Assembly (NCBI GenBank): GCA_036873135.1
Contig: JAPTYO010000009.1
Coordinates: forward strand, 33,930,756-33,994,755
From: Clarkia xantiana subsp. parviflora
Lineage: Eukaryota; Streptophyta; Magnoliopsida; Myrtales; Onagraceae
Direction: 5' to 3'
DNA length: 64,000 nucleotides
The stretch's first letter is position 1, and every line of letters begins with the position of its first letter. This document shows, one piece after another, positions 33,973 through 43,755 of this stretch. The notes beneath the pieces are model-generated. The model ran no database searches. It was not told the origin of the DNA and was given only the letters and a program-made list of their open reading frames with translations. The position numbers and the translations under genes are program-made.

Positions 33973-34000
33973 ACGGACGCGTGCCTAGGCACACGTCCGT
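33973..34000. other. Conserved hairpin near the PPT (E copy)
   Basis: Arms ACGGACGCGTGC and GCACACGTCCGT around CTAG, with one mismatch. It lies about 170 bp before the PPT. Confidence 0.7.
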
Positions 34001-34182
34001 GCTACTCTGACGTTTACAATTCCTCTATCTCATTAGACAGGGGGCAGAATCAGAGGCACGCATCCATGGGTAAGCAGGCATTCAGACAAAGAAGGTAAAA
34101 TCCCGGTTTCAAATTGCGCGTGTCATACCATCCTAAAATAGAGTCAATCAAGGGTTAGGCCATTGGTTGACTCGGGGGCATG
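34001..34182 (+). other. Element E 3' region and polypurine tract
   Basis: Noncoding; ends with the PPT GACTCGGGGGCATG (34169-34182) directly before the 3' LTR. Confidence 0.75.
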
Positions 34183-35123
34183 TGATGGATATACGCCCAA
34201 TTTGAACCCGTTGACTTCCAAACTGTTGTATTTTTATCGTCCCATTTATGATTGCGAATCGAAACTTCAACCCGGACACTTCGCGAGAACATCGACGGCT
34301 CGGACGGGGCCGAAGCGCCCGTCCGGCAGAGGCGAACTCACCTAGGTGAGGTTGGGTGGCCACACCCGACCTCCCCTAGGGGAGATCGGGTCAGCCGACC
34401 CGATCTCCCCTAGGGGAGATCGGGTTGGCCAACCCGATCTCTCCTAGGAGAGATCGGGTCAGCCAACCCGATCTCTCCTAGGAGAGATCGGGTCGGCCAA
34501 CCCGATCTCTCCTAGGAGAGATCGGGTCGGCCAACCCGATCCCTCCTAGGAGGGATGGGGTTGGCCAACCCCACCCTCCCTAGGAGGGGTTGGGTGTCCT
34601 CACCCAACCCCTACCCTTGGGGGTCGGATTTCTCCCCCCCCAAAGACCCCGACACCATCTTCAGACGCCCATGCTCGGTCCACTCCGCCTACCTCCTCCG
34701 AATCCTAAGGTCTTAATTATGCGCTTAAAGGTTAACTAATTGTGTTTAAGGGCTAACGATGTCATTAAGCCACCTTAATGACACCGTTGCCTATAAATAC
34801 CCCACCTTCACAACTCATTTGGACATCTTGGCCATTTGAACAATTTAGCTCTGACATCTCTCTAGCTTTATCTCTCTAGAAATATAGTTCTGACTTAGGC
34901 ATCGGAGAGGGTTCACCAGGCACCACCCCCCCCACCTCCGTGTCTGGTACTGCCCCTTTTGCAGGGCAAAGGGAGAGAAGAAGAGAAGGAACCAAGGGAA
35001 GAAGGAAAGGAAGAAGGACATAGGCAAAGGCAAGGCGACTCGAGAAGACCGGATCATACACATCCCCCGTAAGGAGTGAGATCAAAGCCGACACCCCGTT
35101 GACCTAGATGCCATAACTTAACA
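34183..35123 (+). repeat. Element E 3' LTR
   Basis: 941 bp, nearly identical to the 5' LTR. The extra 34 bp is one more palindrome unit in the 34342-34600 array. TATA box at 34792-34799. Confidence 0.94.
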
Positions 35124-35128
35124 GAGTG

Positions 35129-36290
35129 TTTGTGAACACTCCAATGTGTCGTACTTGGTAGAGGTATGCGCCTGATCTTTATGGCGCTGTCTTGAATCTT
35201 CGTGTACCTATCTTTGTAAGGATACTTGTAAGGATACTTGTTCCATCCTTACTCCTGGTTCATTTGCAGTGCCGTGTCCTTAATGGGTGTGTTGATGTTC
35301 CTCTATAGGATGTTGGGAGTGCTCAACTTATTTTTGTAAGTGAGCCTTCCATCTTGTGATCTTTCCCAGAAACTTGACCTTATAGGTGCCCTTTGAGATT
35401 GAGAAATCTGTTTCTTGTGCATCTCTTGATTGGCGACGGCCTTTTACGGATTCTTCTAGTGGTCCACCTGTGTACATATATACCACGGAGCCTGAAGGCG
35501 TCCGGTATGGTCTTTCTTGGAAAACATGTTGATATCAAGTATCAAAATATACCCCTTTTAGGGAGTTGACTTGTTATGCAGTTAAATTAAATAAGAGGAT
35601 ATGGGAAGGATATGAGTGTGGGGGGTTGATACCCCTTGCTTCCTTGGTAATGTAGCTGTCTTCCTCCAGTAGTCTGTGTGTATTCCTTCCACTTGAGGAA
35701 TATAAGGTCGCATCCTTGCAAGGCGGACTAGGTGGAGATGTATCCTTCATGTATGCTATTTGTGATCTCACTCCACTATGTCTCTCCATGAGACTTCCCA
35801 TTGTAGTAGCTATGTACTAACATGGTATGGTACTCTATGAGTCCCCTGTTCAAATTCTTGTCTTTTCGACTGCTCCCCTGTCCTAGGGGGATGTGTGCCA
35901 AGGGTTGTAATGCATGAGGGGTTGGACCTGTCGTGCTGTATCATGGGTAGGTGGTTGCCTTGTTGTGTTGTTGGGACTATGTCCCTCTCTTTTAGCTTTC
36001 CTTGATATGTCCCTTAGTCATGTCTGTAGTGATACGGACTGTATGTGTACATTGCCAGGGTGGATGTTGGAACTCCTATATCTTTGTTGGTCTGGCGTGT
36101 ATGTCCTCCCTTAATGCGGTGTATGTCCCTGTTGGGGTACTTGGTTGAATCCATGCCTCCTTGGAGGTCTTACCTGTCTATCTGCCCCCAGAGGGGTGTA
36201 TGCCCTGGCATCCTACTGTGTCTGTTGCTGCCTTGGAGGCACAGACTGCTGCCTTCCCCCTGGGGGTGGCCTTTGGTTGTCTCTCCTTTG
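35129..36290. other. Element D internal region right of E, no gene supported
   Basis: Matches B at 56489-57730, with some segments present in only one of them (for example B 56572-56700 and 56775-56890). No recognisable domain on either strand. Confidence 0.55.
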
Positions 36291-36880
36291 TTCTCCTCGT
36301 TGCCCTGTTCGAGGGTGCGAGTGGCGTTCTTACGTTGGAATTTGCTCCTCTTCATGAGCTTCTTCTCCTTCCTGTCGGTGTTGCCTTTCCTATCTATTCC
36401 TTAGGGTCTCTCTGTAAGCTAGTACCTCGTCCGAGGCGCTCATCAGCCCTGGAGTCACTGTATGTGCTCCCTGTGTGTATTCCGGCCTTGTGTTGGTTGT
36501 GTGGGCACGATTGTCGTTCCTTTGAGTCAGTATTCCATATGGGTACCCTTGAGGTTGTACCTCATAGTGGTATCCCTGTGGAGGTGCCGTGTATTGGGAT
36601 GGCACTCCTTGTTGCCCCCAGTCCTTGTGGCTTCCTAGTCAATGGAGTTGAAGCTGTGGAAGCCTCCTAGCCAGCTGGGCGTGAAGGTTCTCCTCCCTGC
36701 TTGTTAGGCTGGGGTGCCTGTGGGGTTACCTGAGACTCTGGGTGTGCAGACTGTTTCTCTGGGTTAGGCAGCCTTGCTGGAGGTATAGGCTGTCTTTCTT
36801 GCCTATTGCCCCCAGGTGGGCGATTATCTCTAGACACTAAGTTGTTCGTCTTCGCTCTCGTGATTGTCAGGCTTTCTGTT
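36291..36880 (-). pseudogene. Element D gag N-terminal remnant
   Basis: The minus strand shows NRPPGGNR, then Pro-rich text like the first part of E gag (PNPEKQSAHPES, QPNKQGGEPSRPAG), followed by Gln/Tyr-rich fragments in changing frames. The start codon region is altered relative to E (25182) and B (58389). Capsid and knuckle are absent. In non-autonomous elements such a region often survives because it contains packaging signals; that role is inferred. Confidence 0.72.
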
Positions 36881-36884
36881 CGAA

Positions 36885-36903
36885 GCCCACGGACGGCGCC
36901 AAG
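36885..36903 (-). other. Element D primer-binding site
   Basis: The minus strand reads CTTGGCGCCGTCCGTGGGC directly after the 5' LTR. Confidence 0.78.
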
Positions 36904-37875
36904 TGTTAGGTTATAAAGTCTAGGTCAACGGGTCGTCAATCTAGAATTTATCTCCCACTAATGAAATGTCGGGTTCAGTGTTCCTAGGACTAGTCGTTCT
37001 GATCCATGCCCTTCTGCTCCCTTGGGGTAGTTGTTCTGATATATGTCCTTCTCTTTTCTCCTTCTGACCTCCTTTCCTTCTCTCCTTCTGACCTCCTTTC
37101 CTTCTCTCCTTCTGACCCCCTGAGGCTTGTCCTTCTTACCCACTGGGGCTTGTCCTTCTGCTCTATGCTCTTCTGCTTCCTTGGCTCTCTTTTCCTTGCC
37201 ACCCTGCAAGAGGGGCAATACCAGGCACAGAGGGGGGTGGTGCCTGATGAACCCTCTCCGATGCCTAAGTTAGTACGGTTTTAGAGAGATAAAGCTAGAG
37301 AGATGTCAGAGCAAAATTGTGCAACTTGCCCAGATGATCAAATGAGTTATGAAGGTGGGGTATTTATAGGCAACGGTGTCATTAAGGTGGCTTAATGACA
37401 TCGTTAACCTTTAAACACAATTAATTAACCTTTAAGCGCATAATTAAGACCTTAGGATACGGAGAAGGTAGGCGACGTGAACCGAGTGTGGGTGTCCGAA
37501 AATGGCGCAGGGGCCCTTGGGGGGAGGAGAAATCCGACCCCCAAGGGTAGGGGTTGGGTGAGGGCACCCAACCCCTCTTAGGGAGGATGGGGTTGGCCAA
37601 CCCCATCCCTCCTAGGAAAGATCGGGTTGGTCCACCCGATCTCCCCTAGGAGAGATCGGGTTGGCTGACCCGATCTCTCCTAGGGGAGGTCGGGTGTGGC
37701 CACCCAACCTCACCTAGGTGAGTTTGCCTCGGCCGACGAGCGCTCCGGCCTCGTCCGAGCCGTTGATGTGTTTGCGAAGTGTTCGGGTTGAAGTTTCGAT
37801 TTACAATCGGTAATGGGACGATAAAAATACAACGGTTTGGAAGTCAACGGGTTCAAATTGGGCGTATATCCATCA
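36904..37875 (-). repeat. Element D 5' LTR
   Basis: 972 bp, TGTTAGG...CCATCA, minus-strand TATA box at 37361-37368. Palindromes at about 37555-37725. Confidence 0.93.
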
Positions 37876-37880
37876 CTCGT

Positions 37881-38116
37881 CATCGTGACAGGGCCAATCA
37901 TTCTCAGGGATTCATCATCGGGGCCTACTTAAAGGCTTCTCATCGGGAGCTTCCAGTTCCACTGTCGGGACCGACTCTGTCGGGACCTTGCCTTGTCGGG
38001 GCTCCCTTCGTCGGGACCCTTCTCCTAGGTCATCTTGACCTTCATTTTGGGCCTGGTGGGCCTGTTTGCCGTTTCCTCCCCGTTAAAGGGCCTGACGGCT
38101 GTAATCGAACCCATCA
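37881..38116 (-). repeat. Element A 5' LTR, outer piece (U3)
   Basis: Remaining 236 bp of the 5' LTR of A after D, matching 7147-7366 of the 3' LTR plus a 15-bp insertion (GGGACCGACTCTGTC type, about 37968-37982). Ends GAACCCATCA. Confidence 0.92.
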
Positions 38117-38181
38117 TATCCCAAATAATTTTTTCCAGTAATGTCGAGGGCAGCAAATTCGAGCTTAACTAAATTCAACAT
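38117..38181 (-). pseudogene. Copia gag N-terminus, separated from the rest by A
   Basis: The start ATG is at 38179-38181 and is followed by VKLEFAALDITGKNYLG, the typical copia gag start. It continues at 6683 with WVLDAEIHLD. The first five bases (TATCC) are the right target duplication of A. Confidence 0.87.
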
Positions 38182-38373
38182 GATTCTTAAAAAAAAAAAA
38201 TTAAAACAAAAGTTAATATACAACGTTATATTAAAATTATAATTGTGATGATGAGATGTAATAAGTACGATAACATGTAAGGGTGCGTGGATTATGAATT
38301 AATTAGATATAACACACTAAACATGTATCATGATATTCATTAATGAAAAGATAATATATATATATATACGCAT
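38182..38373 (-). other. Copia 5' leader, piece next to gag
   Basis: AT-rich untranslated DNA with a run of 10 A (38190s) and a (TA)n tract just before 38369. CGCAT at 38369-38373 is the left TSD of B. Confidence 0.7.
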
Positions 38374-39132
38374 TGTTAGGTTATAAGGTCTGAGTCAACG
38401 GATCGCTAACTTAGAGCTTATCTCCCACTAATGTGATGTCGGGTTACGTGCTCCTCGGGGTCTTTCGTACCGTTTCCTACTCTTCCACTTCCTTGTCTCT
38501 CTGCTCCTTGCTACCCTGCAAGAGGGGCAGTATCAAGCACGGATGGGGGGGGTGGTGCTTGATGAACCCTCTCCGATGCTTAAGTCAGAATACTTCTAGA
38601 GAGATAAAATGTAGAGAGAAGCCAGAGCTAAAAATGTGCAAGTAATCCAAATCCCCCAAATGAATGGTGAAGGGGTTGTATTTATAGGCAAATGTGTCAT
38701 TAAGGTGACTTAAGGACACCGTTAACCTTTAAACACAATTAATTAGTCCTTAATCACATAATTAAAACCTTAAAGCATGGAGAGGTTGACGGAAATAATC
38801 TAAGTGTAGGAGTCGCGAAATGGTGCCGGGGCCCTTGGGGGCGGAGAGAAAATCCGACCCCTAAGGGTAGGGGTTGGGTGTGGCCACCCAACCCCTCCCT
38901 AAGGGAGATTGGGTTGGCCAACCCGATCTCCCCTAGGGGAGGTCGGGTGTGGCCACCCGATCTCACCTAGGTGAGTTCGACGCGTGGTCCGGACAAGTAT
39001 TTTCGCCTCGTCCGGACCGTTGGTGTTTCGGCGGGGTGTTCGGGTCAAAGTTTCGATTTATAATCATTATCGGGGTGATAAAAATAATACGATTCGTAAG
39101 TCAACGGGTTCAAATTGGGCGTATATCCATAA
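38374..39132 (-). repeat. Element B 3' LTR
   Basis: Starts TGTTAGGTTATAAGG; the other end reads ATCCATAA where the partner LTR has ATCCATCA, so the terminal dinucleotide is mutated. Minus-strand TATA box at 38679-38686. A short palindrome array lies at about 38870-38975, with fewer units than D or E. Confidence 0.9.
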
Positions 39133-40294
39133 CATGCCCCCGAGTCAACCAATGGCCTGACCCTTGATTGACTCTATTTTAGGATGGTATGACACGCACA
39201 ATTTGAAACCGGGATTTTACCTTTTGTCAGAATCTTTACTTACCCCTGGGTGTCCGTCTCTGACTCTGCCCCCTGTCTTCTAAGATAGAGGAATTGCAAA
39301 CGTCAGTATAGCGCGGACACGCGTCCAAGCACGTGTCCGTCTGAGATGGAAATAATAAATTCAATATTGTCCCGAGCTCATACTCGAAAAATATACGCAT
39401 GCATGGGGATGCAAAATGAACACGGTTGCGCGAGTTTATACTTCAATTTCATGATGGGGTGGGCCTATGTGGGGAAAAATTTTGAATTTGGTCCAAATTT
39501 TTTCTAAGTATGGGATACTAGAAAATATGCCTATAGGATGTTACCTTGAGTGAACATGGATTTATCATGAACATGAAAGTGTGTACTAGCATACATGCAA
39601 GTAGGAACACAAGTATGGAAGTGGGTGTAGACATGCTGCGGTTGTAGTCATGAATGTATGCATGGATATATGGCGGCTATGTGCATGGACGTCTAAATGC
39701 TTGAACACACGGGAGTGTGCACGTGTGCATGCATGTGAGTGCAAACGTAAACATGTATGTATGGATGGATGGGTTGTGAGTATAAGCATGAGTGATGGCA
39801 TTGGTGTACTTGTAGATGTAAATCATGAATATGAGCATAAGTGCAAGGGTGAGAGCATAGACCTCTCCTTTACTTGAGGGTGGGAACTCTGCCACTCAAT
39901 GGGACACAACATTCCGCCTCCCTCGTACTAGCGCGAGCATTGTATTTTAACCTCGGCCTTCGACATGTATAACATTTTTCCTTCATTCGTTGGAGTGTGT
40001 GTATAGCTCTTGACCCTTACCCTGCAATTTTGTTCCCCATAAAAGTGAGGGTGAAAATGCTTACGAGCTTTCTTCTTACCCGCCGCGAGCAAAGGGATTT
40101 ATTGACATGTGTTAAGGGTTGACCCTTCCTTCGGATGTGTCGGAGCGTTGCTCCATTTGGGGAAGCTAAAAGTTCGCCCTCTTTGTGACGCTCTGGGATT
40201 TTTTTCCCTTGGATAGGTCTCTTGGGTTGTGGTTTATTTCCGTAACTTGATTGATGTTATGCTTGCCCCCGTAGTAGGCGTATCTCGCCCCTCC
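39133..40294. other. Element B: PPT and 3' noncoding region
   Basis: PPT at 39133-39144. A hairpin at about 39314-39339 has arms CGGACACG and CGTGTCCG. The ATG/CATG-rich low-complexity stretch at 39540-39850 matches D. No gene is supported. Confidence 0.68.
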
Positions 40295-40999
40295 ATGAGT
40301 AAGGGTCGATCTTTGCGTCGGTCGCTCGTATAGATGACTCACTTTTGGGAAGCTTTCTTCTTCGGACAGGGAGACCTTGAAGATCGTTTCCAAGGCAGTC
40401 AGACCAAATCTGACTGTCCTGTGTCTTGGGTGTCCGAGGTGGACTCGTATGAGGCGGGGACTCGTATGACCCCTTGTAGGTTGGTTTCATGGAGAAACGT
40501 ATAAGGTGTAGGCGGAGCGTTCCGAACGTACCGTTGAATCGAATGAGAGGGAAGAACCCTCTAGTTCTGCTCATCAGGCCAAGAAATCTTCTATGTTAGG
40601 GAAAGCTGCAGAGGCTTCCGGCATGTTCTTTTTCCATTCTCTTTTCTTTGTGATATACTTGTGATTGTTCTCATGTTTCTTCCTTCTTGTTGTTAGAGCG
40701 TTCGCCCCTGGTTACCGAATGGGTTCTTGCGGTGGGCGAGAGTTCAAGTCAATCTAAATCCAAGGCGCAGAAACCTGACTCTGAGGTCGGGCCCTCGGCT
40801 GCCAAGGAGAAGGAAACCGCGAGAGGCTCTCCTTCAAGTGCCCCCTTGCTGACTCCCTCTCATAATAAGGAGGTAGTGGTTGAAGAGGCGCCCTCTTTTC
40901 TTGACAAAGGGAAACAACCTGTGGATGGCGATGGGGTGATCATAGGTCTTGATGTCTCTTCTCTATCCTCTGCCCCCTAGCCGAGGGGCCGAGTCTCAG
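40295..40999 (+). pseudogene. aORF remnant in element B, central domain deleted
   Basis: Same reduced gene as in D: ATGA plus donor GTAAGGG at 40295, exon 2 start near 40366 (acceptor mutated to CGG), exon 3 from 40480, exon 4 from 40697 to about 40999 (open: SPLVTEWVLAVGE, SAAKEKE, KEVVVEEAPSFLDKGK). The shared deletion of the exon 2 domain shows that D and B descend from one reduced ancestor. Confidence 0.68.
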
Positions 41000-41496
41000 G
41001 TTTATTTCATCTTCATGTAGATTTGACGACTTTTGAAGGTGTCTTTGGCTTTCCTATGGGTTATGTTATTAACCCTTGCGTTGAAGATTTTTCTTTTGGT
41101 GATGGATGTGATCATCGCCTTTCATTGAGGTTCCTTTCTCTTGCCATGGCTCTGATTAAGATAGCAAATTCTTGCTTGGGAGTTTGGTGGAGACTGCTCT
41201 TGAGTTAGCCTCTACTAGTATCGTAGTTGTGATCGTTGTGGGGATCGTTTTGTTATATGCCCCCAATAGTGCTTGTCGTGATTCTTTGCTTTATGGTTGA
41301 TTTCATGAGATATGGAGGTTGTTTTCATAATGAGGACGTCTCCTACCTAGTATCATCCAGGGGGTTGAAATATAAGTCCATACCTTTGATGAGCGTATGA
41401 AATGAAGGGTGTTGTTTTTCCCTTTTTCTTGAATCTCCTTTTGAGGTTAGGTGTTGGCTCTTTAGGTTTGTGGTGGACTTAATGGTCTTTTTGTTT
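41000..41496. other. Element B spacer, no gene seen
   Basis: Parallel to D 20429-20967. No domain. Confidence 0.5.
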
Positions 41497-41797
41497 TGTG
41501 TGGATATGATAACCACCTCTTGGTGTGTGGACATGATAGCCACTTCGCAGTGTGTGGACATGATAGCCACTTCAAGGTATGTGGACATGATAGCCACTTC
41601 AGGGTATGTGGACATGATAGCCACTTCAAGGTATGTGGACATGATAGCCACTTCAGGGTATGTGGACATGATAGCCACTTCAGGGTATGTGGACATGATA
41701 GCCACTTCAGGGTATGTGGACATGATAGCCACTTCAGGGTATGTGGACATGATAGCCACCTCGTGTTATGTGGACATGATAGCCACATCACGATGTA
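41497..41797. repeat. 27-bp tandem array (B), 11 units
   Basis: Eleven units of GTATGTGGACATGATAGCCA plus a 7-bp variable end (TTCAGGG, TTCAAGG and others). D has nine units at the same place. Repetitive open frames on both strands are by-products. Confidence 0.93.
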
Positions 41798-42365
41798 TGA
41801 TGTATGTAGCCACATCATTGGAGAGCCTTCATTGCTATAGTTGCCTTTTGTTTAGGCTATGTTTGTTGGGTTAGGTCCTGATGTCTCGTCTTGCCGGATG
41901 TTGTATCCTTCATGCTTTTTAGATGTCTCCTTATTGAGTTGTGCTTGACGATGTTCAAGTCTGATACGAGCATAGGTCACGCGAGGGCGACATGCAAGAC
42001 AATAATGTTTGTCGGAGGTTGCTTTGTGCGACTTGTAAGGCAATTCCTCTTCTTGATGGGTCGAGTTTATTTTGAGAGCCTTGAACTTTGGATTTCATGT
42101 CTTTGCTATCCTTCTTGGTGGTGTTGGGTTCCTTTGAGATACTTCTCTTGACTTGTGATATGGATGGTAGGATAACTCGTTACTTTTCATGATAACCTCT
42201 TGTGCTTCTGTATATGATCCTTTGGTCATGGACTTCTCCCTTATATATGATTTCCTTTACTTATCTTTCTTTTGTGTTTTCCTTCACATCATACCTGCTA
42301 TCTCATCAAGAACAAACATTAAGTATTCATCATATCTCTTTGCCTTGTGAAAAATTGTTTCATGG
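41798..42365. other. Element B internal region left of F
   Basis: Matches D 21217-21800. F is inserted after CATGG (42361-42365). D keeps the uninterrupted sequence TTTCTCATGGTATCCTTC near 21785. Confidence 0.6.
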
Positions 42366-43104
42366 TGTTGGATCACGGGCGAAGCTCCGTTACGTTCTTG
42401 ACGGAAAGCTTGAACTCCTGGGCTCCGCGTAATCCTGCAAAAGGGGATGACCTGGGTGGTGACCCAGAATCCCTCTCCGATGCCTAAATGAGTATATGAC
42501 CAATGGGGTGGTAAGCAGTAATCTAAGTTCGTATTAGAGAATTTTTTTTCTGAGGTAACTTCCTCCTTTATATAGGAGGGGAAGTTACTCAGTTACCTGT
42601 GACCGTGCCTGGCCGTTTTACTCATGATTCCGCATATCTCGTTCGGGATTCCGTATATCTCGCCCCACGCTCCGCGTATCTCGCCTATACTCCGCGTATC
42701 TCGGGTACGCCCTGCGAATCTCGGGGGAGGTTTATCTATATCTTGGCCGTCTTCCCACTACTCTATCTAGTAGGCGGGTTTCTCAGTCTTATCCTCTGAT
42801 CACAAGTCCCAACTCCTGTCGAGGACTCCAGAGTTATCTCATTCTAGGTCACCACCCAGGACCCTTTGTCTCACGAGACAGGCCCAGCCTCCTCGGGGCT
42901 TTATAATCGGGGCCTTTACTAAGGCATATCGGGGCCTACTCAGAGGCTTCTTGTCGGGAGCATTCAGCTCATATATCGGGACTGCTAAAGTCGGGACCCT
43001 TCGTACTGGGCTTCTGGGCCTTCCAGGCCTTTCACGAGGCCCACTGGACTTACTCGCCGTCTATTGACTGTTAACGGGGCTAACGATTACATCGGAACCC
43101 ATCA
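42366..43104 (-). repeat. Element F 3' LTR
   Basis: TGTTGGATCACGGGCG to GAACCCATCA. Minus-strand TATA box TATATAAA at 42567-42574. Confidence 0.95.
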
Positions 43105-43116
43105 TTTGCCCCCAAG
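43105..43116 (-). other. Element F polypurine tract
   Basis: The minus strand reads CTTGGGGGCAAA directly before the LTR. Confidence 0.8.
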
Positions 43117-43171
43117 ACATGGGGGACTTGTAGTCCATCGTGTCTTCCAATTCCATACCTTCTGTCCTCAT

Positions 43172-43300
43172 CATCGGAGGCTTTTATCTCCATACCTCCC
43201 GATATTGCCATCGGAGGCTTCTGTCTTCATACCTCCCGATATTGCCATCGGAGGCTTTTGTCTTCAGGTCTCCTGATATCTCAATCGGAGGCTCTCGTCT
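43172..43300. repeat. 37-bp tandem repeats upstream of aORF-F
   Basis: Three full 37-bp units (43172, 43209, 43246) and a partial fourth. Each contains an inverted repeat of the type CCTCCCGAT...ATCGGAGG. C has two diverged units at about 60498-60590. They lie 280-410 bp upstream of the aORF TATA box. Confidence 0.82.
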
Positions 43301-43583
43301 TAAGCACAATTCTTGAATAACAGAGCTTTCCACTCCTGATTGCCTTGGGCCCACTGGACTCTAAGGGCAGTTGCCAAATCCGAGGAGACTCCTCGGTTAC
43401 TGCAGCATTAAATGCTGGGGATTATGAAACGACACCCAAACCGGCGTGACTGCTACTTTCTGAAAAATTGCTCATTACGTCACCAACGTCTCTTTCGTAC
43501 CGTCCCCATAATCTGGACGATCAAGATTAAATCGTTTCGTCTTCAACGGTCCAGATTGAGTCCGTCCAGTTTGTCCTTTTGCT

Positions 43584-43590
43584 TATAAAA
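43584..43590 (+). promoter_or_regulatory. TATA box of antisense gene aORF-F
   Basis: TATAAAA, 172 bp upstream of the aORF ATG; the flanks (GCTTATAAAAGC, AAAACCCTGGCA) are shared with C. Confidence 0.68.
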
Positions 43591-43755
43591 GCTAAAACCC
43601 TGGCACTATTCATTTCTTCTTCACCGTTTCAATCTCTGGAAGTTCTGCCATTTTCGAATCCGAAGCTTCTTCCCCAAGTTTCTTTTGCTCTTCAAGTGAT
43701 CCAAGGCCTTCAACCCTCCCGATCCTTCTCCATCTTCTCCAAGCACTCATCAACA

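Larger units (their letters stand above)
24225..35123 (+). mobile_element. Level 4: element E, young family 2 element with gag-PR-gag' and aORF
   Basis: Plus orientation inside minus-oriented D. Perfect TSD GAGTG (24220-24224 and 35124-35128). B carries the uninterrupted sequence at about 56480-56500. LTRs of 906 and 941 bp differ by about 3 substitutions, one 1-bp indel and one 34-bp repeat unit, the lowest divergence in the window, so E is the newest insertion. Length 10.9 kb. It encodes gag, protease and a second gag-like domain but no RT, RNase H or integrase, plus an antisense spliced gene. Confidence 0.93.
17655..37875 (-). mobile_element. Level 3: element D, non-autonomous family 2 element, carrying E
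   Basis: Inserted in the 5' LTR of A with perfect TSD CTCGT (17650-17654 and 37876-37880). LTR lengths are 974 and 972 bp, with about 7 substitutions and 2 small indels. Without E it is about 9.3 kb. PPT at 18629 and PBS at 36885-36903 give minus orientation. It has no PR, RT or IN; it keeps a gag N-terminal remnant, hairpin arrays and an aORF remnant. I read it as a large non-autonomous LTR element moved by enzymes from other elements. Confidence 0.92.
6684..38116 (-). mobile_element. Level 2: element A, Tat-type Ty3/gypsy, carrying D
   Basis: LTRs start TGTTGGATCACGG and end GAACCCATCA. TSD is CATCC at 6679-6683 and TATCC at 38117-38121; the copia gag frame needs CATCC (a Trp codon), so the right copy has one C-to-T change. 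Without D the element is about 11.2 kb. Element order from the right: 5' LTR (17193-17654 plus 37881-38116), PBS, gag, PR-RT, RNase H-INT, tandem repeats, antisense aORF, PPT, 3' LTR. The LTRs differ by about 8 substitutions plus one 15-bp indel, so this is a recent insertion. Gag-pol has several frameshifts. Confidence 0.93.
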
